Shown here piece after piece: positions 9,063-18,137 of a stretch of 64,000 nt of DNA (positions are counted from its first letter, which is position 1; every line of letters begins with the position of its first letter). Position numbers and translations under genes: made by a program. Origin of the DNA: Acidobacteriota bacterium. Lineage in GTDB: Bacteria > Acidobacteriota > Terriglobia > Terriglobales > Acidobacteriaceae. The notes under the pieces were generated by a model. It was not told where the DNA came from. It searched no databases and was given only the letters and a program-made list of their open reading frames with translations. Location: the NCBI GenBank assembly GCA_003225175.1, contig QIBA01000045.1, positions 16,170-80,169 on the forward strand, written 5' to 3'.

Positions 9063-11156
9063 TTATCTGCCGCCGTGAGAAGACGCCTGGTTGAGATCAG
9101 CAGCAGGGAAGACTTGTAGTTCATAAATATTTGCGGGTGGAGCTTGCGTCGCCTGAGACGTAGTTACAGTCAAACGCACATATCTAGCCTCCGTAGGAGG
9201 AATGTCATGCGTGGTGATGCTCTGAATGTTTCCTTTCACGCTTGCCGCTGTGGAGAAGGTTTGACCATCCGCGCTCACCTGGATGTTGAAATCGCGGGTA
9301 TTCAGGTTGAAGTCGTCGCCGCCCGCTCCCGCGTGCTCTACGACAACTCGTCCGATCTCAGAAACTCGGCCGAGATCCACCTGGAGAAAAGGATTGGCAT
9401 CGGAAGAACACCATTTATCGCTGGGTCCATTCTCCGTGCTGCCGTTAAATGCTTTGTCCGCAGTCTGAGTTGGATCGCAGGGTCGGCTTCCAGTCGCCTT
9501 TCCGCGCAACGCGAGATTCTGAAACTTGGGCGCGCCTTTGCGCTCGCCATAGACCGAGACAAAGTTCGAGATGGAAGCCATATAGACTTTGCCGTTGGCC
9601 ACAATCGGAGGGCTGCCTTTGGCAAAGTTCAGCGGATCGTCGCCTGCAGCCGTGCTTGACCAAAGCAGCTTCAGATTTTCAGCGTCATAGGCGTAGAGCG
9701 CGCCCGGCACCGTCATCTGGTTGGCATCCCCCGCCCTGGGCAGTGCCGCCCAAAGAATGCCGGTGCCAGAATGGGAGCCGTTGGAAGAAATGGTCATCAT
9801 GCCGCCAGGCATTCCGCTCGGTGCCAGAATGGAACCGGTCGCAACCGCCTTGGTTGCAAACTTGTGCGTAGAAGGATCGAAACGATAAACCCGTAGAAAA
9901 TCGCTCTCTCCCCAGACGTACACATTCAATCCCTCAGGGCTCTCCCATACCGGGATCGCGTTGTGCATGTGATGGGTAAGCGTCGGACGAACTGTAGGAT
10001 CGACAGCCTGAACCACCTGCGAAATCTGGATGTCGCCTGGCGACTGGCCGCCGAGCTTTCCGGCGTCAAGCAGATACATCTTGCCCTCCTTGCCTCCCAC
10101 GAGAAGATGATTTGTGCCCGGCAGCATCGTTGGGCCCTGCGTTCCGAAATCGAGGTCGAAATCGTTGAGCGTATTGAAATTTGAGGGTGTGAAAAAGTCC
10201 AGGGGATGAAGGGTCTTCGCCTGCACCTTGACCAGCGACTCGCCGAATCCTGTAGTCCCATCGTAACTGCCATTGCCGGTTGAGAAGTACAAGTTCCCGG
10301 ATTGGTCCAATACTGGGCCTGCGCCGGACATCCAGATCCCGGCCATGTTTCCATTCGGCGACGAGTTGAAGACTCCGATCTGCTTCAACGTCGAAGCATC
10401 GTAAGATATCATCCAGCCGTGATAAGGGCGTGTATCGCAAAACGACGCCCAGCCTATGTACACGGTTCCGTCCGCGAGAGCCAGCGCTGGACGTTGGTTT
10501 TCCGTTAAGGGATTAAATCTGACCACTGATCCATTGGTGTCGTCCCCAGTTCCGGACACGGTCGCCTGGATTATCTGTGGACTGTTCGGCCGGTCTGCGC
10601 CAGTTGTAATGTCAATCGCGCGCAGACGCTGCACGGTCGCATCGCCCTCGACCATACGCGTGACGAAATACATGGTCCTGTCTGGCCCGATCACAGGCGT
10701 GCCGACGATACCGATATTGCCAATGAAGTCGTTGTAGATGCGACACGCCTGACCAACCTCGGTGTTGCGCGTCGGCCGCCCGCTGCCGTTGAAGTTCCGG
10801 TGCCACAGCGGCGGGCCAAAATGGTCGGCATCGAATGCATAGACGCTGTTGTTTACCGTGGCGACGAAGAGAACGTTGTGTTTATGACCAGCGATCTCTA
10901 AATCTGCGGCGTAAAGCAAGCCCGCATAAATCTGATCGTCCACAGGCAACATGAACAGCTTGCCGAATTGCTTCGGGTCGACCTTCGAGGGCTTTAGCTT
11001 TTTCTCGACGAGATTCGCCGCGGTGCGTTGATTGTTATAGCCGCGGGTCAGAACTTCCGCGCGCTTCGCCGCGTCGGCGTTCAAAGCTGCCAAAAAGCAG
11101 GTCCACAACGCGAAGAATCTGAACAAACTATTAACAGACGGTGCGCGGCGACTCAT
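9063..11156 (-). CDS. Secreted PQQ-like beta-propeller with C-terminal F5/8C (discoidin) domain
   Basis: The start at 11156 is chosen because AAAGGA lies just upstream at proper spacing and gives a clean signal peptide (SRRAPSVNSL then FFALWTCFLAALNADA); a frame-internal start at 11222 is less likely. About residues 40-530 form a PQQ-type propeller with repeated VYAFDA, AIDITTGA, LYAYDAENLKLLW motifs. The final 140 residues (from LALRGKATGSRPCD) read as an F5/8 type C carbohydrate/surface-binding domain: KAFNGSTENG, FLQVDLGRV, FNIQVSADGQTF, ARYVRLTV. A similar architecture occurs in secreted acidobacterial and planctomycete proteins of unknown role. Enzyme activity (for example a quinoprotein dehydrogenase) cannot be inferred because metal and PQQ ligands were not identified. 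It probably forms a unit with the FKBP gene downstream. Confidence 0.85.
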   Translation of the reverse strand: MSRRAPSVNSLFRFFALWTCFLAALNADAAKRAEVLTRGYNNQRTAANLVEKKLKPSKVDPKQFGKLFMLPVDDQIYAGLLYAADLEIAGHKHNVLFVATVNNSVYAFDADHFGPPLWHRNFNGSGRPTRNTEVGQACRIYNDFIGNIGIVGTPVIGPDRTMYFVTRMVEGDATVQRLRAIDITTGADRPNSPQIIQATVSGTGDDTNGSVVRFNPLTENQRPALALADGTVYIGWASFCDTRPYHGWMISYDASTLKQIGVFNSSPNGNMAGIWMSGAGPVLDQSGNLYFSTGNGSYDGTTGFGESLVKVQAKTLHPLDFFTPSNFNTLNDFDLDFGTQGPTMLPGTNHLLVGGKEGKMYLLDAGKLGGQSPGDIQISQVVQAVDPTVRPTLTHHMHNAIPVWESPEGLNVYVWGESDFLRVYRFDPSTHKFATKAVATGSILAPSGMPGGMMTISSNGSHSGTGILWAALPRAGDANQMTVPGALYAYDAENLKLLWSSTAAGDDPLNFAKGSPPIVANGKVYMASISNFVSVYGERKGAPKFQNLALRGKATGSRPCDPTQTADKAFNGSTENGPSDKWCSSDANPFLQVDLGRVSEIGRVVVEHAGAGGDDFNLNTRDFNIQVSADGQTFSTAASVKGNIQSITTHDIPPTEARYVRLTVTTSQATQAPPANIYELQVFPAADLNQASSHGGR

Positions 11157-11431
11157 TAACATTCCTTTGGACCTTGCCAGAGACTCAACAATGTAAATGA
11201 CTCGGTTGGCAAAACCTAACATTTCGAGAATACGGTTGCAGAAAAAGCTGTTCTGGTCTAACGCTCTCGGATTAGCTCTCTGATTTCAGGAATACGGCCA
11301 AACACCTGCGCGGGCGCGGCGGTCCTTACATCAGCAACAATCAGGGCCTGCGGCCGCCTCGGCCGGGGGTTTGTCTAAAACGGCTATAAGGTGATTCTCT
11401 CCTCAGACCAACCGTGTACGCGACTCGCGTC

Positions 11432-13111
11432 CTAGGATCGTGGGCCAAACTTGCGACCAGCCTTTATGCCCGCACCCTCCCGAACAGTAATCATCTGGCC
11501 CGCCGGAACATCGCGCAAGATCTCGTGTTGGCCGCTAGGCCAATCGATATCGATACGATCTGCTTTGGTCGAATTAGCGAGGCCAAAGGTAAGCACGAGT
11601 TCACTCTGGGAAAGATAGCTGGAGCCGCTCCGCATCATTAGCGCCTGCTCGCCGGCGCCGGTGTGTACGTGAACGACTGTTCCAATTCCATCACGATTCG
11701 ATTTTGTGCCTTCCAGCTTGATGCGCAGGCTTTGATTCTCTTTCGTGTCGTTGCGGAAGAGTTGTGCCGGGCCGCCGTTAGTCGTCATTACGAGATCGAG
11801 ATCTCCGTCATTATCGATGTCGGCGTATGCGGCTCCGCGAGCCACTCGCGGCCGCGCAAATTCGGCGCCCATGCGCTCCGTTACTTCAGTGAACTTCCCA
11901 TTGCCGAGGTTGTGAAACAAATGTGGAGGCTCGGCATAGCGCACGCGTTTCTGAATGTTCTCGATCTGATCCTCAATGTGTCCATTCGCGACGAAGATGT
12001 CGAGCCAGCCATCGAGATCGTAGTCGAAGAAGAAACAACCAAATCCTAGAGTGAGCAGACTATCGCGGCCGATCTCGGATGTGGGCGCCACATCCACAAA
12101 TAGACCATGCCCTTCATTATGGAACAGCGAAAGCATCTGATTGGAGAAGTTTGAGATCAGAATGCTGGGGTTGCCACTGCGATCGTAATCCGCCGCATCG
12201 ACGCCCATTCCGGCACGTGCCAGACCTTCTTCGCTGTACGCAATTCCTGCTGTTACGGCGACCTCCGAGAAGCGCGTTCCTTTATCGTTGACGTAGAGCT
12301 TGTTGGGCTGTGTGTCGTTGGAGAGGACGAAATCCGGCCAGCCATCTTTGTTGTAGTCGAGGACGGCGATGCCCAACGTCTTTGAAGTCAGGTCGAGCAA
12401 TCCCAACTGGGCAGTCGCGTCTTCGAACTTGCCATTACCGAGGTTGTGCCAGACGCGAATCGACGCTCCTTTATAAGATTCAGGAGTGCAGTAGGATTTT
12501 CTCTTGCCGTCAATACTGCAGTAGATATCCTCTTTCGGCGACCAGCGAACATAATTGGCAATGATGAGGTCAAGCTTGCCGTCGCGATCATAGTCAACCC
12601 ATGCGGCGCTGGTGCTGAACTCCTGCACACCAGTCATGCCGGCTTTCTGGCTTACATCGCTAAAAGTTCCATTGCCGTTGTTATGAAACAGGCGACTCTG
12701 GCCGACAGCAGAGACGAATACGTCGTCGTAGCCGTCGTTATCGTAGTCACCGACTGCGATTCCCATGCCATACATGCTGATCCCAAGGCCTGACTTCTGC
12801 GTCACATCGGTGAAGGTTCCATTGCGATTGTTGTGATACAGCTTCAGCGTAGACGGATGCTTCGGAGCTCCCGGCCAGTCTTCGCTGTTCGCAAAGAGGA
12901 TGTCCTGCGATCCATCGTTGTCGTAGTCGATGAAGGCAACCCCCACTCCCAGCGTCTCTGGCAAGTACCGTTTTCCTGTCGCGCCGTTGTTGTGAACAAA
13001 GTGAATTCCGGCGGCTTGAGTAATATTCGTGAACTGTGAGTTTTGCGCAGATGCAATCGTGTAAACCAATATGGAACCGACAAGAGAAAGACGCAGAATG
13101 GATTTATTCAT
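11432..13111 (-). CDS. CRTAC1-family secreted protein (FG-GAP/VCBS repeats, ASPIC/UnbV domain)
   Basis: 559 residues with a signal peptide ending TIASAQ (about 23). The body carries six or more calcium-binding-like blade motifs of the type DYDNDGSQDILFAN, DYDNDGYDDVFVSA, DYDRDGKLDLIIAN, DYNKDGWPDFVLSN, DYDLDGWLDIFVAN and DIDNDGDLDLVMTT, that is an integrin-alpha-like propeller. The C-terminal 100 residues (SLRIKLEGTKSNRDGIGTVV to DWPSGQHEILRDVPAGQ) match the ASPIC/UnbV module. Members are extracellular; a binding or scaffold role is inferred, no enzymatic motif is visible. The ATG overlaps the stop of the multihaem-TPR gene by four bases (ATGA), so the two are translationally coupled and likely work together. 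Confidence 0.9.
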   Translation of the reverse strand: MNKSILRLSLVGSILVYTIASAQNSQFTNITQAAGIHFVHNNGATGKRYLPETLGVGVAFIDYDNDGSQDILFANSEDWPGAPKHPSTLKLYHNNRNGTFTDVTQKSGLGISMYGMGIAVGDYDNDGYDDVFVSAVGQSRLFHNNGNGTFSDVSQKAGMTGVQEFSTSAAWVDYDRDGKLDLIIANYVRWSPKEDIYCSIDGKRKSYCTPESYKGASIRVWHNLGNGKFEDATAQLGLLDLTSKTLGIAVLDYNKDGWPDFVLSNDTQPNKLYVNDKGTRFSEVAVTAGIAYSEEGLARAGMGVDAADYDRSGNPSILISNFSNQMLSLFHNEGHGLFVDVAPTSEIGRDSLLTLGFGCFFFDYDLDGWLDIFVANGHIEDQIENIQKRVRYAEPPHLFHNLGNGKFTEVTERMGAEFARPRVARGAAYADIDNDGDLDLVMTTNGGPAQLFRNDTKENQSLRIKLEGTKSNRDGIGTVVHVHTGAGEQALMMRSGSSYLSQSELVLTFGLANSTKADRIDIDWPSGQHEILRDVPAGQMITVREGAGIKAGRKFGPRS

Positions 13112-15999
13112 CGATGACCGGGAGAAAATGAGCTTGTCGAGCTGGATTGTGTCGACGCAACCCTTGGACGCTTCGGCTTCAGGGTAGAAGTCTTCGTTGG
13201 TCGGATGGGATTCGACAGCGAAGCACTCTCATGCTCATGGATAGTCTGTCGCTCGTTGTTGTCCTCTGGATGGGCCAGGCGATACGGACCGGTTAACGCC
13301 TGCGCAGCCTCGTCTGCCTTGAAGCGTAAGTATCGCTTCTGATACTCAGCTGTTTGTTCCGCGTTTCCCGCCCCCCGGTAGCTCAACATCAGATTGTAGT
13401 TTGCCTGCAGATCTTCAGGATCGATAGCTATCGTTTTGTTCAGCTCGTCGATCGCCTCTTGATACTTGTGCTGCAGGAAGAGAATTCTGCCAATATCATC
13501 GATCACGACACGGTCCTGAGGGTACTTCTGTTCGGCGATTCGTAGGTGCTGCAATGCATCATCGTACTTGCCTTCGATGCGCAGAGCACGCGCATAAAAG
13601 TAATGCGTGCGCGCAAGGCTGGCGTCAATCGCGAGCGCCTTCTCCAGGACCTCTTTGGCACGCTGCACGTCACCTTCTTGAACCAAAACGCGTCCTTGGT
13701 TCACGTAACTATCTGCTCTTGCAGGATCTACTTCCGCTGCAACTTGAAACGCAGAGAGTGCGCCTTTCAGGTCCCCCTGCAGGAATAGGCCAATTCCGAA
13801 ATCGTTCCAACGCTCCCAATCCCTTGCCTCAAGTTGCCGCTTCGGTTCCGGCTTAGCCACGTTCCTCGCAACAACTGGCAAGCTGACTTCGTCGGAGGCG
13901 ATGGTAGTGATGGGAAGATCGGGGATGTATTTCAATTTGCCCGAGACTCCGGACATTTCGCCATCGAATGAAACCTTGCGATCATCGAAGCTCGAAGCCA
14001 TTTGGCTGGCGAAGCCTTGGCTATTGCCGGCATAAGAGAACTGCGTGTAGTACCACGAGAACTTCCGGTAATTCAGTCGTGCTTCGAGTTTGATTTTATT
14101 GCCGGCGTTGTCAGGAATTCGCAAGCGATAGTGGACCGTATCTGCTGCGCCTGGGGGAATCAGCTTCACATACACAAGCGCGCGCGCTGACCACGCGTTA
14201 CGCTTGTTGATTGGATTGCCGTGCTCATCGATGCTCTGCGAGCGATAGAAATGCGCGCTCTTTTCGACGGGCCCTTTGCCGTTGTCTTCCGCGCGACCAC
14301 TCCAGAAGAGCACCTGTCCTTTTTCGTCGGTGGCTTTCAGTTCGAGCCAGACATCAAAGCCATCGACAGTGCCGGCAGGGAAGAAGTGTCCAACTTTGCG
14401 CGTGCGCACGACAACGTCAACGCGTTCCGTATCGCCGCGATGAAGCGCAGGCAGCACCCGATTCAGTGGAGCTGTAACGTCAAACTGCTCAGTGCCACCG
14501 GTTCCAGTTTCTCCGGCACGAACGCTCGACTCAGCCTCTTCGCCCACCGCAAAGGTTGTTGAGAGCTCCCCAGGAACAGCGGCTCCTGCGCTTGCCTGCT
14601 TTGTCTCGCGAGCCATGGCGAAAATATCCACACTGATGATTCCGTTCTTGAGAAAGTCGAGGACGGTCTGCATCTGCTTCTCGTCCTGATTCGCGAACGG
14701 CAGCGCTGTGTTGGCAGCAGGGAAGCGATGTGAGTGTAGCTTGCCGTCAGTGGTTCCATAATCAGCAGACTCCACGAGCGGCATATGGCAGTCCAGGCAG
14801 CGCTGCGGTTTGGGCGGATAGTAAAACGACCGCGCGCCCAGCCCGGAGACTCCGCTTGCTTGCCAATTGTCGTAGTCGTTAAAACCCCGGATCCAGCGAT
14901 AGTGATTGACTGGAATGTCCAGATGAACCTTGTGGCAGCTCGAGCAAAACTCCGCTGACTGCTCGTTATGCATGAAGGGCTTGAAGAAAGCCCGCCGATG
15001 CGGCTCAGGATTCACATAGACAGCATAGTCGTGCAGCCATCGCATCACCGGGTTCTTGCTTGCGGCCAGTTCGTGCAGTTTCGGATAAAGAAGCACGAAG
15101 TCTCCCTGTCCCATCGTGCTTTTCACTTTAGTGATGGAGTGGCACATCAGGCATCCCAGACCGGCATTGGCTTCGGGGGTGTGAACGATCTGCTTGATTG
15201 GCGTGTCCATTAATCCGCTGTACAGCACCGATGGATCGTGGCATCCGCCGCACCACTTTGATGGATGTGTGCCGACCACGTCCTGCATATACTCAATGCT
15301 CTTCCGATACCACTGATTATTGAAGGAAGAGAAGTGGTGAGCCGAGCTGCTCCACTGTTCGTAGACATCTTTATGACAACGTTCGCAGGCCTGCGACTCC
15401 ATGAAGTACTTGGCAGGTATCAGCTTGCCGTCAGTAGTTTGCGCTGAGCTCGGGAAAAAGGCTCCCGAAGGACCGTCTCCCTCTTTGGTCATTTCTGCCG
15501 GAGCGATCTCTGGGTTCCTGATGGGTGTAGACGTCTCCCATCGCTTCAGGCGCAAATGACGAGCCTCCAAAGCGAGAAGGACCGCTACTAGAAACAGCGA
15601 TGCGCACTGCGCAGTGAGCTTCGGCCCAGCCGACGAGAACCATTGCCTGGAGCGAAGCCAATTCACCGCCAGCAGGAGCACTCCAGCGAAGGACAAAATC
15701 GAATGAAGGTAAACAAAGTCGAGATGCGGGCGAGTTCCGCCAACCACCATGACGACGACGCCATCGATCGCACCAAGAACTAGAAGCGCGACTGCGGCTT
15801 TGCCCAGCCGAGAGAGCCCACGCAGCTTATGAATAAGGAAGGGAGCAGCGAGAACCGCGACTACTCCCAGCGCAATATGCGCCAGGGAAATGCTGATATA
15901 GAAGAGGTTCGGTCCAGGAAAAGCATAAAGATACGCACCGGAAAGGGCCGCAAACCAGAGGCAGGCCTTGGTAATGCTTTTCTGAGACAGGAACCTCAT
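13108..15999 (-). CDS. Membrane-anchored five-haem cytochrome c with TPR domain
   Basis: 963 residues. The first 150 hold about four hydrophobic helices. Five CXXCH haem motifs follow, at about residues 205 (CERCH), 250 (CGGCH), 283 (CLMCH), 352 (CSSCH) and 401 (CLDCH), with histidines such as SSAHHF that could act as distal ligands, as in cytochrome c554-like multihaem proteins. After a central beta-rich region (about 500-740), three or four TPR units (about 745-890: ALSAFQVAAEVDPARADSYV, AKEVLEKALAIDASLART, QEAIDELNKTIAIDPEDLQA) lead to a basic, Ser/Thr-rich tail. Topology suggests haems outside the cytoplasm, tied to the inner membrane. It is the first gene of a two-gene unit with the CRTAC1 gene. 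Redox partner and substrate are unknown. Confidence 0.88.
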   Translation of the reverse strand: MRFLSQKSITKACLWFAALSGAYLYAFPGPNLFYISISLAHIALGVVAVLAAPFLIHKLRGLSRLGKAAVALLVLGAIDGVVVMVVGGTRPHLDFVYLHSILSFAGVLLLAVNWLRSRQWFSSAGPKLTAQCASLFLVAVLLALEARHLRLKRWETSTPIRNPEIAPAEMTKEGDGPSGAFFPSSAQTTDGKLIPAKYFMESQACERCHKDVYEQWSSSAHHFSSFNNQWYRKSIEYMQDVVGTHPSKWCGGCHDPSVLYSGLMDTPIKQIVHTPEANAGLGCLMCHSITKVKSTMGQGDFVLLYPKLHELAASKNPVMRWLHDYAVYVNPEPHRRAFFKPFMHNEQSAEFCSSCHKVHLDIPVNHYRWIRGFNDYDNWQASGVSGLGARSFYYPPKPQRCLDCHMPLVESADYGTTDGKLHSHRFPAANTALPFANQDEKQMQTVLDFLKNGIISVDIFAMARETKQASAGAAVPGELSTTFAVGEEAESSVRAGETGTGGTEQFDVTAPLNRVLPALHRGDTERVDVVVRTRKVGHFFPAGTVDGFDVWLELKATDEKGQVLFWSGRAEDNGKGPVEKSAHFYRSQSIDEHGNPINKRNAWSARALVYVKLIPPGAADTVHYRLRIPDNAGNKIKLEARLNYRKFSWYYTQFSYAGNSQGFASQMASSFDDRKVSFDGEMSGVSGKLKYIPDLPITTIASDEVSLPVVARNVAKPEPKRQLEARDWERWNDFGIGLFLQGDLKGALSAFQVAAEVDPARADSYVNQGRVLVQEGDVQRAKEVLEKALAIDASLARTHYFYARALRIEGKYDDALQHLRIAEQKYPQDRVVIDDIGRILFLQHKYQEAIDELNKTIAIDPEDLQANYNLMLSYRGAGNAEQTAEYQKRYLRFKADEAAQALTGPYRLAHPEDNNERQTIHEHESASLSNPIRPTKTSTLKPKRPRVASTQSSSTSSFSPGHR

Positions 16000-16047
16000 T
16001 ATGGGGGTCGTGTGGAACGTTAAACTCCCGGGCAGCTCAGGACGATA

Positions 16048-16404
16048 GTGCTTTTATATTACTTTTCTGGGGAATCGAATGGGCACTCCCGCGACAAGCC
16101 AGATGCATCGCACTGTTGTGTGACAGTGAAGCGACACACCGCTCCAAAGAAATCTAAGAGATGGGTAGCGAAGGTAAAAACTGATTCGACTCATCCTCCG
16201 TCTGGTCTTTTCACGAAGAGCGCGTCCATGATTGCGAGGACGCTGGCGTCCAAGAAGGTCTCTCCAAAGGGACCGAGCTCAGGGATGAGGATGTTGACCT
16301 ACTTCATCAATCGCGCAGGACGCGGCTTGGGGGCAAAGCGACGATCGGAGCTGGAGAAAGCAAAAGAATTGCTTTCGAAGCGAATTCATCGCAGAGGGGC
16401 CTAG
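16048..16404 (+). CDS. DUF3175 family protein
   Basis: Small basic protein of up to 118 residues. From about residue 34 it shows the DUF3175 pattern: KRWVAKVKTDST, GLFTKSASMIARTL, MLTYFINRAGRGL, and an alpha-helical basic end with RSELEKAKELL. The first 24 or so residues (Cys/Ser-rich, no ribosome site) are not part of the family; GTG codons at 16120 and 16126 are likely alternative starts. The family is found in soil bacteria, often beside DUF488 genes as here (40 bases to the next gene). No biochemical function is known. Confidence 0.75.
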   Translation: MLLYYFSGESNGHSRDKPDASHCCVTVKRHTAPKKSKRWVAKVKTDSTHPPSGLFTKSASMIARTLASKKVSPKGPSSGMRMLTYFINRAGRGLGAKRRSELEKAKELLSKRIHRRGA

Positions 16405-16443
16405 TCTGGCAAACTATCCAATCACCGCGATGAGGGTTCGACC

Positions 16444-16830
16444 TTGCCGATTGCGATCATAAAGCTCGGATCGCCGAGGAAACCGAATGAAGGACTGCGC
16501 ATCGGCACGGTTCGCAGACCACCTCGGGGAGTTCCGAAGGCGCAGTTCGCGAAGCGCGATTTCTACGACGTCTGGCTACCAAACCTCTCGCCGACCCCAG
16601 AGCTCGTGGCATTCGCTCAACGATCACAGGACGAGGGCTCGTGGAAAACATTCAAACGCCGATTTCGCGCCGAGATGAACAAGCCGGAAGCGGCCAGACT
16701 TCTCGATGTACTGGCGGCGCTCTCGCATCAGACAAACTTCTGCGTAGGCTGCTACTGCGAGGACGAAGATCGCTGCCATCGTTCCGTTCTCAGGGAATTA
16801 CTCACAGAGCGCGGTGCCAAAGTCTCCTAA
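16444..16830 (+). CDS. DUF488 family protein
   Basis: 128 residues starting at TTG 16444, chosen because GAGGG lies seven bases upstream and the preceding ATG is out of frame. It matches DUF488: an N-terminal strand with IGTVRRPPRGV, a DVWLPNLSPT segment, and the family signature near the C-terminus CVGCYCEDEDRCHRSVL, where the Cys and His residues may bind a metal. Function of the family is unknown. It follows the DUF3175 gene in the same direction, a pairing that suggests a small stress-related operon (inference). Confidence 0.8.
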   Translation: MPIAIIKLGSPRKPNEGLRIGTVRRPPRGVPKAQFAKRDFYDVWLPNLSPTPELVAFAQRSQDEGSWKTFKRRFRAEMNKPEAARLLDVLAALSHQTNFCVGCYCEDEDRCHRSVLRELLTERGAKVS

Positions 16831-16939
16831 GCGCAGCGCATTCGGATCAGTGCGCCAGTGACCTGCTCCTCTGCTCCTTTCTCAAGCGGCGCTGCCTCCA
16901 CGGTGCAACTAGCCGCCGCGCCTCCACATCGCATTGGGC

Positions 16940-18028
16940 ATGCTGCTCGACGAGAAGACCACGCGAGTCTTGATCACGCTCCTGCTGTTCGCAGCCGTGT
17001 TGGGATTCGCCTGGGCAGCGCGTGCAGTACTAATCGCTTTTCTCTTTGCAATCTTCTTCGCGTATCTGGTCGCGCCCCTTGTGGAACACGTTCGCAATCG
17101 CGCACGAATCTCTCTGGGCAGGGCCATCGTCATCGTTTATATCGCCATTGGCGCGGGCTTGGCGCTCCTGCTCCTGTTCATTGGACCGAGCCTGGTTCGT
17201 GAAGCGCAAAAACTAACCAGTACCATTCCGGACCTGTACGAGAAAATCACCACCGGCCAGATCGCGTGGACACTAGGCTCGAAGCGTGGATGGAGTCATG
17301 AAACCATTCAGAAAGTGCAGGCATTCATGGCCGCCCATCGCGACACGATCATCGGTGTCGCCGGCGATCTCGGCATCAGGCTCACCGCGTTGGGGAAGAA
17401 CGCATGGTGGCTCGTCATAATTCCCATACTCTCCGTGTTCTTTCTCAAAGACGGCAGCAAAATCAGCGGCTCGGTTCTGGACATCTTTGAGCGCCGCAGC
17501 CAACGCGAATTTGCCGAAGGACTCATGAATGACATTGATCAGATCCTGGCCCATTACATCCGCGCGCAATTGATTTTGGCCGCGCTGACCGGAGTCGTGT
17601 TCTGCATTACTCTGATCGTGATGCGCGTGCCTTATGGTTACGTGCTCGGCGCGATCGCCGGCTGTCTCGAGTTCATTCCGGTTGTCGGACCTGCGATCGC
17701 TGCGCTGGTCATCATCGGTGTGGCCATCGGCATGGGGTACACGCACCTGCTGCTCTTGATTGCCTTCCTGGCTGTCTGGCGCGTGATTCAGGATTATGTG
17801 AATGCTCCTCGCATTATGGGCGGCCGAGTCGAACTGCATCCGCTGGCAGCGCTCTTCGGCGTGCTTGCCGGCGCCGAAGTCGCTGGAGTAATTGGGGTGT
17901 ACCTCTCGATTCCTGTCGTGGCTACTCTGCGCGTGCTCTGGCGACGCTGGCGTGCACAGACGGCTCTCCGGTCCCTCGCTGTCACGGAAGAAGTTGTTCC
18001 CAAATCAGAACGCGATCGGGCAGCCTAA
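16940..18028 (+). CDS. AI-2E family transporter (PerM-like permease)
   Basis: Integral membrane protein of about 362 residues. Three N-terminal helices (about 10-85, with LLFAAVLGFAWAA and FLFAIFFAYLVAPLVEHV) are followed by an extracytoplasmic segment rich in charged residues, then a cluster of helices with the family's conserved GYVLGAIAGCLEFIPVVGPA and a PRIMGGRVELHPL motif and a final helix (IGVYLSIPVVATLRVLWR). Members export small molecules or ions such as autoinducer-2 or Na+/H+ in different species; the substrate here is not determined. ATG 16940 is preferred over TTG 16934, neither has a strong ribosome site. Confidence 0.88.
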   Translation: MLLDEKTTRVLITLLLFAAVLGFAWAARAVLIAFLFAIFFAYLVAPLVEHVRNRARISLGRAIVIVYIAIGAGLALLLLFIGPSLVREAQKLTSTIPDLYEKITTGQIAWTLGSKRGWSHETIQKVQAFMAAHRDTIIGVAGDLGIRLTALGKNAWWLVIIPILSVFFLKDGSKISGSVLDIFERRSQREFAEGLMNDIDQILAHYIRAQLILAALTGVVFCITLIVMRVPYGYVLGAIAGCLEFIPVVGPAIAALVIIGVAIGMGYTHLLLLIAFLAVWRVIQDYVNAPRIMGGRVELHPLAALFGVLAGAEVAGVIGVYLSIPVVATLRVLWRRWRAQTALRSLAVTEEVVPKSERDRAA

Positions 18029-18083
18029 TATTACTCAAGGCACTCGACGCTTTCCTGCGGTATTGGGCGGCTCTTCCGCTCTG

Positions 18084-18110
18084 AAAAGGGCACGAGTGAA
18101 ACTCGTGCCC
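18084..18110 (-). terminator. Terminator hairpin between convergent genes
   Basis: A perfect 9-bp stem (18088-18096 with 18102-18110) with a five-base loop. On the minus strand it is followed by TTTT, so it most likely terminates the alcohol dehydrogenase transcript; it may also act on the permease transcript arriving from the other side. Confidence 0.7.
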
Positions 18111-18137
18111 GTATGCGAGAAAACAGCCGATGTTACG

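Noticed and set aside
11330..11375. GC-rich inverted words (CGGCCG-CCT-CGGCCG)
   Set aside because: Short palindromic words in GC-rich DNA without T-run on either strand; not convincing as terminator or operator.
17273..17839. 188-codon minus-strand frame in the AI-2E permease gene
   Set aside because: Antisense of a well supported permease; Asp/His/Asn-rich shadow.
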